Source: an uncultured Alistipes sp.
Lineage (GTDB): Bacteria > Bacteroidota > Bacteroidia > Bacteroidales > Rikenellaceae
Reading direction: 5' to 3'
Length of the DNA: 9,041 nt
Assembly: GCA_947174575.1 (NCBI GenBank)
Contig: CAMWJM010000038.1
Location: 1 to 9,041 of the forward strand
The translations under genes and the position numbers were made by a program. This document shows positions 1 to 6,728 of this stretch, in pieces. Positions within the stretch are counted from its first letter, which is position 1. The number at the start of each line of letters is the position of its first letter. The notes beneath the pieces were generated by a model. It did no database searches and was not told where the DNA came from. It was given only the letters and a program-made list of their open reading frames with translations.

Positions 1-650
1 GTCTGGGTGTTGACCGCATCGCGGGCGAAGGCCACGTTGCCCGTGAGGTTGTTCACGGTGAGCATCACGCCTTTGGAGTAGCCGGTCGTGCCGGAGGTGT
101 AGTTGAGCAGAATCACCCGGTCGTTGGGCACGTCGGGGTATTTGATGTCGTTGATGCTGAAGCCGCGGGGATATGCGGTGCGGTAGTTCTTGAGGATGTC
201 GGCCTGGAACTTCGTGAGCGACTTGCCCTCGCGCTCGTAGACGACATGGAAATCGGTGAGCGAGAAAACGGCTTCGACCTGCCGGATCTGCTCCTCCTCG
301 ATCACGTCCCAGAAATTGTCGCTCAAAAACAGCAACCGGCTCTCGGAGTGGTTGATGATGTGGATGACATCGGCGGGAGTGAAATCCTGCAGAATCGGCA
401 CGATGACGGCCCCATAGGCGATGGTGCCGATGTAGGTGATGCACCACCGGGGGTTGTTGCGTCCGATCAGGGCGATTTTGTCACCCTGCTTGATGCCGGC
501 TTTCTTGAAGAGGAGATGCAGCTTGGCGATCTCCTTGGCCATTTCGTAGTACGAAAACGTCTCGCCCTTGAAGTAGTCGGTCAGGGCGGCCATTTCGCGA
601 TGCTCGCGGAAACTGGCTTCGTAGATTTTCAGTAGGTTTTCCTGTAACAT
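1..650 (-). CDS. Long-chain acyl-CoA synthetase (AMP-forming), N-terminal part
   Basis: This is the first 216 residues of an adenylate-forming ligase; the rest lies beyond the left edge. The family activates fatty acids with ATP and CoA to acyl-CoA through an acyl-AMP intermediate. The start ATG at 648-650 gives a protein beginning MLQENLLKIYEASF. An N-terminal AMP-binding fold follows, with the typical GDKIALIGRNNPRW segment at about residues 56-68. The phosphate-binding P-loop signature NYTSGTTGYSKGVM lies at residues 183-196. It sits 76 bases downstream of plsY on the same strand with no obvious terminator between, so the two are likely one transcript. That suits a job in supplying or recycling acyl chains for phospholipids, which is an inference. 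Substrate chain length cannot be told from this part. The symbol is left empty because several paralogues of this type are usual in Bacteroidales. Confidence 0.93.
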   Translation of the reverse strand, partial: MLQENLLKIYEASFREHREMAALTDYFKGETFSYYEMAKEIAKLHLLFKKAGIKQGDKIALIGRNNPRWCITYIGTIAYGAVIVPILQDFTPADVIHIINHSESRLLFLSDNFWDVIEEEQIRQVEAVFSLTDFHVVYEREGKSLTKFQADILKNYRTAYPRGFSINDIKYPDVPNDRVILLNYTSGTTGYSKGVMLTVNNLTGNVAFARDAVNTQ

Positions 651-726
651 AGCGTTGGACTTCTGACGGGCGCAAAAACCGAACCGGGGGAAGCGGCGCT
701 ATCGCGGTGCGACGGCCGTGCGCCGA

Positions 727-1410
727 TCAAGATCGCTTATCGGCTTTCCGCTCCTCGACACGCACGCGCCGCGGTTTCCAGATGTGGATTTTCGACTCGG
801 TGCCCTCCTTCAGGCGCTTGATGTTCTTGCGATGGGTGACGATGAGCAACACAGCGATCACGAACGAGAAGACCACGAACGGGATCGAGCCGTTGACCTT
901 GGGCGAGATGAGGGTGAAGACGGGAAAACAGCACCCCGCGATCATCGACGAGAGCGACACGTAGTGCGAAATCATCAACACCACGATCCACACGCCGAAG
1001 CAAAGCATGGCCGCAGGGGGATAGATGCCCGTGACGGCCCCCACGAGCGTGGCGACGCCCTTGCCGCCGCGGAATCCGGCGAAAACGGGGAAGATATGCC
1101 CCAAGACGGCGGCCACGACGGCACCGATCTTGAGGTTGATGATGTCGTTCTGACCGATGAGATCGTCGTACTGCATCAGCTCGACGACGGTGACGGCCAC
1201 GAAGCCTTTCAGAAAATCGAGCGCGAAGACCGGCAGAGCGGCCCGGCGGCCCAGCACGCGCAGCATGTTGGTGGTGCCGGCATTCTTGCTGCCGTGCTCG
1301 CGGATGTCGATGCCGTAATACTTCTTGCCTATCCACACGGCACTCGGGATCGAACCCAGCAGATAAGCGAGCACGATCATGGTCGTAGCGGTATAAATCG
1401 TCAGAATCAT
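727..1410 (-). CDS. plsY: Glycerol-3-phosphate acyltransferase PlsY
   Basis: PlsY is an integral membrane enzyme that moves an acyl group from acyl-phosphate to the sn-1 position of glycerol-3-phosphate. This is the first step of phosphatidic acid synthesis, and it partners with PlsX. The 227-residue product shows all three family motifs: GSIPSAVWIGK with GSKNAGTTN (residues 19-48), the glycine-rich GHIFPVFAGFRGGKGVAT (104-121), and HRKNIKRLKEGTE near the end (193-205). About five hydrophobic segments are visible. The start at 1408-1410 (MILTIYTATT) is chosen because the first membrane segment begins there and the length fits the family. A longer in-frame reading up to 1566 would add 52 residues unlike PlsY and would run over the promoter. 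A basic tail (RRVRVEERKADKRS) ends the protein. The acyl-CoA synthetase follows in the same direction. Confidence 0.95.
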   Translation of the reverse strand: MILTIYTATTMIVLAYLLGSIPSAVWIGKKYYGIDIREHGSKNAGTTNMLRVLGRRAALPVFALDFLKGFVAVTVVELMQYDDLIGQNDIINLKIGAVVAAVLGHIFPVFAGFRGGKGVATLVGAVTGIYPPAAMLCFGVWIVVLMISHYVSLSSMIAGCCFPVFTLISPKVNGSIPFVVFSFVIAVLLIVTHRKNIKRLKEGTESKIHIWKPRRVRVEERKADKRS

Positions 1411-1514
1411 AGTAAGTTCGGGACTTTTTGCCGACCCGGAACCGTGACTTTTCGAAACGAACGGGCACAAGCCGCTCGCGCCGAAACGAGGCTCCGAAGC
1501 CGGGGTTTCTACGG

Positions 1515-1547
1515 CAAATATAACAAAAATTTCGAAACTACCGACAA
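1515..1547 (-). promoter_or_regulatory. Promoter of plsY
   Basis: The minus strand reads TATATTTG (1515-1522), an exact match to the Bacteroidetes -7 consensus TAnnTTTG. A TTG lies 22 bases upstream (1545-1547), one or two bases further than is usual. Transcription would start near 1508, giving a leader of roughly 100 bases before the plsY ATG. The promoter overlaps the tail of the lectin-like fragment's frame. Confidence 0.6.
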
Positions 1548-1834
1548 TTTCGTCCCCATAACGCACCCGGCAGAACGACGAAAACGCCCGCGCCTCGTCG
1601 CGACAAAGAAAAAAACAGCTCTCTTCGTAGATGCTGGACGCAGCGCACGGAAAGAGCAGCCGCCCGATTCCCGTTGTTCAACGGGCGCACGTTGCCCGAA
1701 TTGAAGTTCAAGAAGCCTGCGTTGTAATTGCCTGCTGCGTAGGACGAAGACGACCACAAGAGGCCCTCCGTGCCGACATTCGTCAAGGCTCCCGTCGCGT
1801 TGTTGCGGTAGCCCGCGGCAGGCGTTCGAAGCAA
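1538..1834 (-). pseudogene. Headless FISUMP/C-type-lectin-like C-terminus resembling a DGR variable or template repeat
   Basis: The minus strand from about 1822 to 1610 reads in one frame as PAAGYRNNATGALTNVGTEG, then WSSS, then LNFNSGNVRPLNNGNRAA, then SVRCVQ. This pattern (G-Y-R, a W-S-S core, asparagine-rich N-F-N-S-G-N-V and a final V-R-C-V) is typical of the C-terminus of FISUMP-type proteins. In Bacteroidales such ends are often the variable region of targets of diversity-generating retroelements (DGRs), and the non-coding template repeat has the same text. Here the frame upstream of PAAGYR hits TAG after 22 codons, and nothing like the rest of a target protein is found, so it is either a truncated target or an isolated template repeat. 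No reverse transcriptase or Avd gene lies in the window. The frame runs on for some 30 residues past the lectin-like end, to 1538. Identification is by pattern only. Confidence 0.6.
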
Positions 1835-1860
1835 TCGCTGGAATGAGTGACGGAAAGGAA

Positions 1861-1910
1861 CATTTTCGATAAGCCGAGGGCAGAGCCAAGCTCGCTTGAG
1901 CTATGCCGAG
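1861..1910 (-). repeat. Hairpin element, copy A
   Basis: On the minus strand this reads CTCGGCATAGCTCAAGCGAG then CTTGGCTCTGCCCTCGGCTT and ATCG. It aligns almost end to end with 6782-6832 on the plus strand, sharing CTCGGCA, CAAGCGA, GCTTG, TCTGC, CTCG and CTT-TCG in order. It can fold into an imperfect stem around CAAGC/GCTTG. At the place where copy B carries TACCTTCG, this copy reads AAAATGTT, so its promoter box seems lost. Confidence 0.5.
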
Positions 1911-1914
1911 GCGA

Positions 1915-1942
1915 GAAAATGTGCATGAATATGAACATTTTC
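1915..1942. repeat. 8-base inverted repeat beside copy A
   Basis: GAAAATGT (1915-1922) and ACATTTTC (1935-1942) pair perfectly across a 12-base loop. The CATTTTC at 1861-1867 could pair with the same left arm instead, enclosing copy A. No gene start is near enough to assign a role. Confidence 0.4.
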
Positions 1943-2108
1943 ATCGAATGTAACTCTCTGCCAAACTGGGATAGACAACTAACGGTAGCACGATGCAAAA
2001 CCCGAACGAGCGTTCGACGTCTCATTGAGAGGACGCCGGCGTCCCGCATCCATTGTTTCTGTCTGCTTTTCATGCCGTTAGTGGATTGCTGAATCTACTT
2101 CACCGCGC

Positions 2109-2132
2109 TGGCAGGAGCCGTGACCCCTGCCA
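2109..2132. repeat. Small hairpin in the rpoD-plsY gap
   Basis: TGGCAGG (2109-2115) and CCTGCCA (2126-2132) form a 7-bp stem with a 10-base loop. It lies about 105 bases downstream of the rpoD stop. A T-run follows on the plus strand only after 20 bases, so it is not a clean terminator. Confidence 0.3.
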
Positions 2133-2187
2133 CTCCGGGTAGGAAAGAGAGCTGTTTTTCTGTCCGGTTCGGGATAGCCCATTCGCT

Positions 2188-2223
2188 GCGATGGCCGGAA
2201 GCACATGTGCTTCCGGCCATCGC
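2188..2223 (-). terminator. Perfect 36-base palindrome downstream of rpoD, probable transcript end
   Basis: Bases 2188-2205 (GCGATGGCCGGAAGCACA) are exactly reverse-complementary to 2206-2223. In RNA this gives a 16-bp stem with a 4-base loop, 15 bases past the rpoD stop. No T-tract follows on either strand, so it is not a classic intrinsic terminator; it may stop or protect the 3' end, or serve both strands. The 13-base direct repeat TTCGGGA-nnn-CCC flanks it at 2168-2180 and 2232-2244, the latter overlapping the rpoD stop codon. Confidence 0.5.
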
Positions 2224-2238
2224 GGAACAGATTCGGGA

Positions 2239-3099
2239 CTACCCCAGATAAGATTTCAACAACTTCGAGCGCGACGAATGGCGCAACCGACGTATCGCTT
2301 TCTCCTTGATCTGACGCACGCGCTCGCGCGTGAGGTCGAATTTCTCGCCGATCTCTTCGAGCGTCATTTCGGAACATCCGATGCCGAAGAAGTATTTGAT
2401 GATGTCGCGCTCGCGGTCAGTCAAGGTCTCCAAGGCCCGGTCGACCTCGGTGGAGAGCGACTCGTTGATCAGGCCGCGGTCGGCATTGGGCGAATCGGGG
2501 TTGACCAGCACGTCCAGAAGCGAGTTGTCCTCGCCGTCGGCGAACGGTGCGTCGACCGAAACATGGCGCCCGGCGACGCGCAGCGTGTCCGTGACCTTCT
2601 CCTTGGGCAGCTCCAGTTCGTTGGCCAGCTCCTCGGGCGACGGAGTACGCTCGTGCTCCTGCTCGAAACGGGCGAACGCCTTGTTGATCTTGTTGAGCGA
2701 CCCGACCTGATTCAGGGGCAGGCGCACGATGCGCGACTGCTCGGCCAGGGCCTGGAGAATCGACTGCCGGATCCACCACACGGCGTAGGAGATGAACTTG
2801 AACCCGCGGGTCTCGTCGAACTTCTCGGCGGCCTTGATCAAACCCAAATTGCCCTCGTTGATGAGGTCGGGAAGGCTCAAGCCCTGGTTCTGGTATTGCT
2901 TGGCGACGGAAACCACGAAGCGCAGATTGGCTTTGGTGAGTTTTTCGAGCGCCTCCTGGTCTCCTTTCTTGATTCGTTGGGCGAGTTCCACCTCCTCCTC
3001 GACCGTGATAAGCTCCTCCTTGCCGATCTCCTGCAGGTACTTGTCCAGCGAAGCGCTCTCGCGGTTGGTGATGGATTTCGTGATCTTTAACTGACGCAT
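2239..3099 (-). CDS. rpoD: Primary RNA polymerase sigma factor RpoD/SigA
   Basis: This is the housekeeping sigma factor that directs RNA polymerase to most promoters. At 286 residues it has the compact form usual in Bacteroidetes, lacking the acidic region 1.1 and the large non-conserved insert of E. coli sigma-70. Region 1.2 is at about 16-48 ([10 protein letters not shown]). Region 2 is at 57-127 with [12 protein letters not shown], the [13 protein letters not shown] core and [10 protein letters not shown] for -10 recognition and melting. Region 3 is at about 136-210 (RTPSPEELA), and region 4 is at 219-275 with the helix-turn-helix [20 protein letters not shown]. The start at 3097-3099 is supported by a strong AGGAGG (3108-3113) 8 bases upstream, notable because many Bacteroidetes genes lack one. 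It ends with TAG. No clear promoter is seen in the 118 bases after degQ, so it is probably at least partly co-transcribed with degQ. Confidence 0.98.
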   Translation of the reverse strand: MRQLKITKSITNRESASLDKYLQEIGKEELITVEEEVELAQRIKKGDQEALEKLTKANLRFVVSVAKQYQNQGLSLPDLINEGNLGLIKAAEKFDETRGFKFISYAVWWIRQSILQALAEQSRIVRLPLNQVGSLNKINKAFARFEQEHERTPSPEELANELELPKEKVTDTLRVAGRHVSVDAPFADGEDNSLLDVLVNPDSPNADRGLINESLSTEVDRALETLTDRERDIIKYFFGIGCSEMTLEEIGEKFDLTRERVRQIKEKAIRRLRHSSRSKLLKSYLG

Positions 3100-3217
3100 A
3101 AATTTATCCTCCTTTTTGTTTCTTCTCGCTTACGATTCGCCCGGCCTGTCGGGGACGGAACGGGGCGCGGGCCGCTGCATGACTCCCGCAGGCCCCCGGG
3201 TTCCCGCTCCGCTGCGG

Positions 3218-4711
3218 CTACTCGACCAGCACATAGCTGGCGGCGCGGCCGTCGGGATAGACGCCGTCGAGCGACTTCACCTTGTCGGTCAGGCGACGCA
3301 CGTCGGCCAGCGAGCGCACCGCCCGGTCGTTGATGTGCGTGATGACGAATCCCTGCTTCACGCGCGCCCGGGCCAGAATACCGCCCGACTTGACGCTCGC
3401 GACCTGCACGCCGCCCCGGATCTCCAGCTTCCGGCAGAGCTTCTCGCCCGCATCCTGCAACTGGCCGCCCAACGCCTCGACGACATCGACGTCCTCGCGG
3501 GTCAGGAGTTCGGGTTGATCTGCCTTATTACGCAAAACGACCTCGAAATGTTTCACTTTGCCCTCTCTTTTTACCGACAGCGCCACTTTATCGTTGGGCC
3601 GGCGCCGGGCGATCTGCTCCTGGAGCGTGGCCGACGAGCCGAGCTGCACGCCGTCGATGTCGAGAATGATGTCGCCCTTGCGGATGCCGGCCTCGGATGC
3701 AGCGCCGCCCTCTGCGACACCGGCTACGTAGACGCCTCCGATCTCCGAGACGCCCAACTGCTTGCCCTCGGCGCTATCGATGAAATCCTGGTCGACGGGC
3801 CGGAACGTCACGCCCAGCAAGGCACGCTGCACCAGACCGTACTCCTTGAGATCGACCACGACCTTGCGCACGATGGCTTCGGGCACCGCGAACGAATAGC
3901 CGACATAGCTGCCCGTCTGCGACTTGATGAGCGTATTGATGCCCACCAGCTCGCCCTGGGTGTTGACCAGAGCGCCGCCCGAGTTGCCGGGGTTGACCGC
4001 GGCATCGGTCTGGATGAACGACTCGATCGAGAAGTCGTTGGGAATGGCGCCCAGATTACGCGCCTTGGCGCTGACGATGCCGGCCGTGATGGTCGACTGC
4101 AGGTCGAACGGCGAACCTATAGCCAGCACCCATTCGCCCAAGCGCAAGGCGTCGGACGATCCGAAAGCCAGCGTCGGCAACTCCTGCGCCTCGACCTTCA
4201 GCAGCGCGATGTCGGTGGCCGAGTCCTTGCCCACGAGCCGGGCATCGAACGCACGTCCGTCGTTGAGCTTCACGCGCAGCTTGGTGGCACCGTCGACCAC
4301 GTGGTTGTTGGTGACGACATACCCGTCGGCCGAGATGATGACTCCCGAACCGCCTGCGCGACGCTCCTGGTAACGAGGCTCGCCGCCTCCGCGACGGCTG
4401 TCCTGGGGGATGCCGAAGAATTCGAGGAACGGATCGCTGCCGTACTGCCCGCGCTGGGGCACCTCGACCTGCTGCACGGCCTCGATGTTGACGACGGCTT
4501 TCACCGCGTTCTCGGCGGCATAGGTCAAATCGGGAAACTGTCCGGCGTCGTACGAAGCGAACTGCGTACCCGCAACCGGGGTGCGCTCGACCTGCCGCTC
4601 GACATATTCCACCCGCGAGGCTCCGCCCGCATGCACTACGCTCCAAGCCGTCGCACCGCCGACAGCGGCCGAAAGCGCCACGATACCGCAAAACAAAAAT
4701 GCCTTTTTCAT
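3218..4711 (-). CDS. degQ: DegQ/HtrA-family periplasmic serine protease with two PDZ domains
   Basis: The DegP/DegQ (Do) family degrades or refolds misfolded envelope proteins as oligomeric cages. The 497 residues begin with a signal sequence (MKKAFLFCGIVALSAAVGG, probable cleavage after VHA, residue 28). A trypsin-like domain follows with the triad His137 (TNNHVVDG), Asp167 (SATDIALLKV) and Ser244 (NPGNSGGAL). A Q-rich linker with a GGGEPR stretch lies at about 77-118, where family members carry the LA loop. PDZ1 spans about 296-395 (GVYVAGVAEGGAASEAGIRKG) and PDZ2 about 405-495. It ends with TAG. A metK-terminator hairpin and about 110 AT-rich bases precede it, so it probably has its own promoter. 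I saw only imperfect boxes there (for example TATTTTTC). The gene lies directly upstream of rpoD. The choice of degQ over degP is by convention; catalytic residues look intact. Confidence 0.95.
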   Translation of the reverse strand: MKKAFLFCGIVALSAAVGGATAWSVVHAGGASRVEYVERQVERTPVAGTQFASYDAGQFPDLTYAAENAVKAVVNIEAVQQVEVPQRGQYGSDPFLEFFGIPQDSRRGGGEPRYQERRAGGSGVIISADGYVVTNNHVVDGATKLRVKLNDGRAFDARLVGKDSATDIALLKVEAQELPTLAFGSSDALRLGEWVLAIGSPFDLQSTITAGIVSAKARNLGAIPNDFSIESFIQTDAAVNPGNSGGALVNTQGELVGINTLIKSQTGSYVGYSFAVPEAIVRKVVVDLKEYGLVQRALLGVTFRPVDQDFIDSAEGKQLGVSEIGGVYVAGVAEGGAASEAGIRKGDIILDIDGVQLGSSATLQEQIARRRPNDKVALSVKREGKVKHFEVVLRNKADQPELLTREDVDVVEALGGQLQDAGEKLCRKLEIRGGVQVASVKSGGILARARVKQGFVITHINDRAVRSLADVRRLTDKVKSLDGVYPDGRAASYVLVE

Positions 4712-4824
4712 AATCGAATGTTAAATAATAAATGATTCGTAGGCGATTTTCATCATAGGCTTTTACTCGATTTGCAGGACAAACGGACGAAAGACGAAAA
4801 ATAGTATATGCACACCGAAAACGA

Positions 4825-4855
4825 ATAGCCGACAGCCGCCGAGGCTGTCGACTAT
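4825..4855 (-). terminator. Terminator of metK
   Basis: On the minus strand ATAGTCGACAGCC and GGCTGTCGGCTAT pair over 13 positions with a single G-U, around a 5-base loop, followed by TCGTTTTC. It lies 17 bases past the metK stop and ahead of degQ, separating the two transcripts. Confidence 0.75.
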
Positions 4856-4872
4856 GCACAGAGTATGTCCGA

Positions 4873-6177
4873 TCAAAGGCCGAACTCCCGACGGATGGCG
4901 TCGACGGCGTCGAGCTTCTCCCACCCGAAGAACTCGATTTCGCGCTCGACCTCGCGGCCGTTCTCCCAGACTTTCAGCGCTTTGGTGTAGGGCCGGTTGC
5001 CGAAATGTCCGTAGGAAGCCGTGGCCTCGAAAATGGGATTCTTCAGCCCGAACCGCTTGACAATGGCCGCGGGACGCAGATCGAACAATTTGCCGATGCG
5101 GCGGGCAATCTCGCCGTCGGTCATCCCCTTCAACGCATCGGGGCGGGGCGAACGGTAGGTGTCGACATAAATCTAGAGCGGTTCGGCGATGCCGATCGCG
5201 TAGGACAGCTCCACCAACACTTCGTCGGCGACGCCTGCAGCCACCAGATTCTTGGCGATATGCCGCGCGGCATAGGCCGCCGAGCGGTCGACTTTCGACG
5301 AATCCTTGCCCGAGAAAGCGCCGCCGCCGTGCGCACCGCGACCGCCGTAGGTGTCGACGATGATCTTACGCCCGGTGAGACCCGTATCGCCATGAGGGCC
5401 ACCGATGACGAACTTACCCGTGGGGTTGACATGCAGGATGTAGTCGTCGCCAATCAAATCGGCGAGCTTGTCGCCGGCACGCTCCAGACGCGCCTTGACA
5501 CGCGGAATGAGGATCGTGCGCACGTCGTCGCGGATGCGTTCCTGCATCCGCCGCTCAGCCTCCTGCTCGGTGAGGCCGTCGCCGGCTTTCACGAATTCGT
5601 CGTGCTGCGTGGAGACGACGATGGTGTGCACGCGCAAGGGGCGCCCGGTCTGCTCGTCGTACTCGACGGTCACCTGCGACTTCGAATCGGGCCGCAGGTA
5701 AGGCATTGCAGCGCCCTCGCGGCGAATGACGGCCAACTCCTTGAGGATGACGTGCGAAAGGATCAACGTGGCGGGCATCATCTCGCGCGTCTCGTTGCAG
5801 GCATAGCCGAACATGATGCCCTGGTCGCCCGCGCCCTGCTCCTCCTCGGTAGCCCGCACGACGCCCTGGTTGATGTCGGACGACTGTTCGTGGATCGCCG
5901 AGAGAATGCCGCACGAATTGCAATCGAACTGGTATTCGCTTTTGGTGTAGCCGATGCGGCCGATGACGCGGCGCGCCACCTCCTGCACATCGACATAAGC
6001 CTCCGAGCGCACCTCACCGGCCACGACGACCAAGCCTGTGGTGCAGAGCGTTTCGCACGCTACCTTGGAATTGGAATCGCGACGCAGGAACTCGTCGAGA
6101 ATGGCGTCGGAAATCTGATCCGAAACCTTATCGGGGTGCCCCTCGGACACCGACTCCGATGTAAACAGAAAACCCAT
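4873..6177 (-). pseudogene. metK: S-adenosylmethionine synthetase (metK) interrupted by an in-frame TAG
   Basis: MetK makes S-adenosylmethionine from methionine and ATP in the cytoplasm and is normally essential. The frame from ATG 6175-6177 to TGA 4873-4875 has 435 codons including the stop, close to the usual Bacteroidales length of about 430. Visible signatures are [11 protein letters not shown] (residues 11-21), the [12 protein letters not shown] loop (115-126), DTGLTGRK (264-271) and [17 protein letters not shown] (284-300). Codon 335 is TAG (5173-5175), between IAEPL and IYVDTYR, where relatives carry a Ser or Asn. The frame then continues unbroken through MTDGEIARRIGKLFDLRPAA to FEATASYGHFGN and the normal C-terminus FGL. 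A single change from TCG would explain it. As written, the protein lacks its last 100 residues and is unlikely to be active unless the stop is read through. rpoD, degQ and the 6854 gene all end with TAG, so TAG is not generally recoded. A sequencing or assembly error is the simplest alternative. Confidence 0.93.
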
Positions 6178-6304
6178 TTCTATACGTTTTTAATGGATCG
6201 CACCTCCCGCACTTCGGGCAACGCGCCTGTCGGCCGCCCGACCCCGGAGAGCGACGATCCGGTACATGTATAAAATGGGAAAAATTGGCTGTTGGAATAA
6301 AAAT

Positions 6305-6357
6305 GCTGGTTTAGCGATTTTTTATTGTGGTTTGCAAGCAGTCAAATCTTTCCACAT
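6305..6357 (-). promoter_or_regulatory. SAM-II-like riboswitch aptamer in the metK leader
   Basis: The minus strand shows, in order, TGTGG (6352-6356), GATTTGAC (6341-6348), CTTGCAAA (6331-6338), CCACA (6326-6330), an A-rich ATAAAAAATC, and GCTAAACCAG (6306-6315). This matches the SAM-II layout as I recall it: a P1 stem, a GATTTR loop, TTGCAA, the second P1 strand, ATAAA and GCTAAA. The P1 stem TGTGG/CCACA is perfect but differs in sequence from the GC-rich P1 of alphaproteobacterial examples, as expected for a conserved fold. The pseudoknot can form between CTG (6339-6341) and CAG (6306-6308), plus GC with GC. SAM binding would lower metK expression. It starts about 20 bases after the predicted transcription start. 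Unusually for SAM-II, it ends about 128 bases before the ATG. Confidence 0.72.
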
Positions 6358-6383
6358 TTCCCGCGCTTCGTGCGACGGGACGA

Positions 6384-6415
6384 CAAAGGTAAGAAGAAAA
6401 AACAAGAAATGGAAA
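6384..6415 (-). promoter_or_regulatory. Promoter of metK
   Basis: The minus strand carries TACCTTTG (6384-6391), an exact TAnnTTTG, with TTTC (6412-6415) 20 bases upstream in place of TTTG. Transcription should start near 6377, putting the SAM-II-like aptamer at the front of an approximately 200-base leader. Confidence 0.65.
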
Positions 6416-6525
6416 TCGCGACCGTATAATAAATGTTATCTACCCTACTCAATAGTCGTGCAGCGGCTTTCGCGACGGATTCCGGCTGCTTTTCGAAGCA
6501 AGGATGCAAAAAATTCGGGATTTTT

Positions 6526-6556
6526 TTTGCAATTCCGAAAATTGTCTCTATTTTTG
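6526..6556 (+). promoter_or_regulatory. Promoter of tRNA-Lys
   Basis: TTTG (6526-6529), a 19-base spacer and TATTTTTG (6549-6556) match the Bacteroidetes housekeeping promoter exactly. The start would fall near 6563, about 20 bases before the tRNA. Confidence 0.8.
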
Positions 6557-6581
6557 CACTCGCAATCCACAAGAGATTGAT

Positions 6582-6654
6582 GCCTCTCTAGCTCAGTTGG
6601 TAGAGCACGACACTCTTAATGTTGGGGTCCAGGGTTCGAGCCCCTGGGGGGGTA
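6582..6654 (+). tRNA. tRNA-Lys (anticodon CTT)
   Basis: The 73 bases fold as a full cloverleaf. The acceptor stem GCCTCTC/GGGGGGT has a G-U end pair and a U-G pair. The D arm is GCTC/GAGC with loop AGTTGGTA. The anticodon stem is CGACA/TGTTG with loop CTCTTAA (anticodon CTT at 6615-6617). The variable loop has 5 bases, and the T arm is CAGGG/CCCTG with loop TTCGAGC. The discriminator is A. The 3' CCA is not encoded (CGA follows), so it must be added after transcription. It decodes AAG. It stands alone between its own promoter and terminator. Confidence 0.95.
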
Positions 6655-6656
6655 CG

Positions 6657-6686
6657 AAGCGAGAATCTTTCGATTCTCGCTTTTTT
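6657..6686 (+). terminator. Terminator of tRNA-Lys
   Basis: AAGCGAGAATC (6657-6667), loop TTTC and GATTCTCGCTT (6672-6682) give a perfect 11-bp stem ending in a run of six T. It begins 3 bases after the tRNA. Confidence 0.92.
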
Positions 6687-6728
6687 CATGCAGCACAGGC
6701 AAGAGCGGCTCCGCAAAATTTCAGTGCA

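Larger units (their letters stand above)
1611..2159. repeat. 14-base inverted repeat bounding 549 bases
   Basis: AAAAACAGCTCTCT at 1611-1624 has its exact reverse complement at 2146-2159. Similarity continues with small gaps on the outer side (GACA and A-runs) and a little inward. The left arm coincides with the 3' end of the lectin-like fragment. The arms could be ends of a non-autonomous element or two oppositely placed copies of a sequence normally found after such repeats. No target-site duplication was seen. Confidence 0.5.
1411..2238. other. 828-base gap without an intact gene, rich in repeats and remnants
   Basis: No intact gene is supported between plsY and rpoD. From left to right the gap holds the plsY leader and promoter, a C-terminal fragment resembling a retroelement-diversified lectin-like protein, a hairpin element also found at 6782-6834, an 8-base inverted repeat with a 12-base loop at 1915-1942, small palindromes at 2003-2016 and 2032-2045, and a 7-bp hairpin at 2109-2132. 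It ends with the right arm of a 14-base inverted repeat and the 36-base palindrome after rpoD. Open frames seen here have no recognisable start region or domain. The texture is that of a decayed insertion, but this is inference. Confidence 0.6.
6178..6581. other. Divergent control region between metK and tRNA-Lys
   Basis: This stretch of about 400 bases holds no gene. It carries the metK promoter and an approximately 200-base metK leader with a SAM-II-like aptamer on the minus strand, and the tRNA-Lys promoter on the plus strand. The leader's last 90 bases are GC-rich, with small hairpins such as GTCGG/CCGAC, and may hold the expression platform. The bases between the two promoters (about 6416-6525) are AT-rich and show nothing else I can name. 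Confidence 0.6.

Noticed and set aside
718..1704. A long plus-strand open frame across plsY and the gap
   Set aside because: It is the complement of plsY, shows no domain and has highly charged nonsense composition.
1783..2073. A 96-codon minus-strand frame upstream of the lectin-like fragment, considered as an Avd or target-gene head
   Set aside because: Its composition shows no helical-bundle or signal pattern, it crosses the hairpin element, and it is in a different frame from the fragment.
2191..3090. A 299-codon open frame on the plus strand opposite rpoD
   Set aside because: Every sigma-factor region is intact on the minus strand with a strong ribosome binding site; the plus frame matches nothing.
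3100..3217. A dedicated rpoD promoter or terminator between degQ and rpoD
   Set aside because: The 118 bases are GC-rich, and I found no TAnnTTTG box and no stem followed by T; only the ribosome binding site is clear.
3116..4735. A 539-codon open frame on the plus strand opposite degQ
   Set aside because: It is antisense to a clearly functional protease with intact triad and PDZ domains. Its product is low-complexity and rich in R, D, A and L, as expected from the opposite strand of GC-rich code.
4873..5133. A separate small gene for the metK C-terminus (starting MTDGEIARR)
   Set aside because: It is in the same frame as metK, and the codons between TAG and this ATG (IYVDTYR onward) are also normal MetK text. 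It is therefore one interrupted gene rather than two.
5173..5175. Genome-wide recoding of TAG as a sense codon
   Set aside because: rpoD, degQ and the gene at 6854 all use TAG as their natural stop at the expected protein ends.
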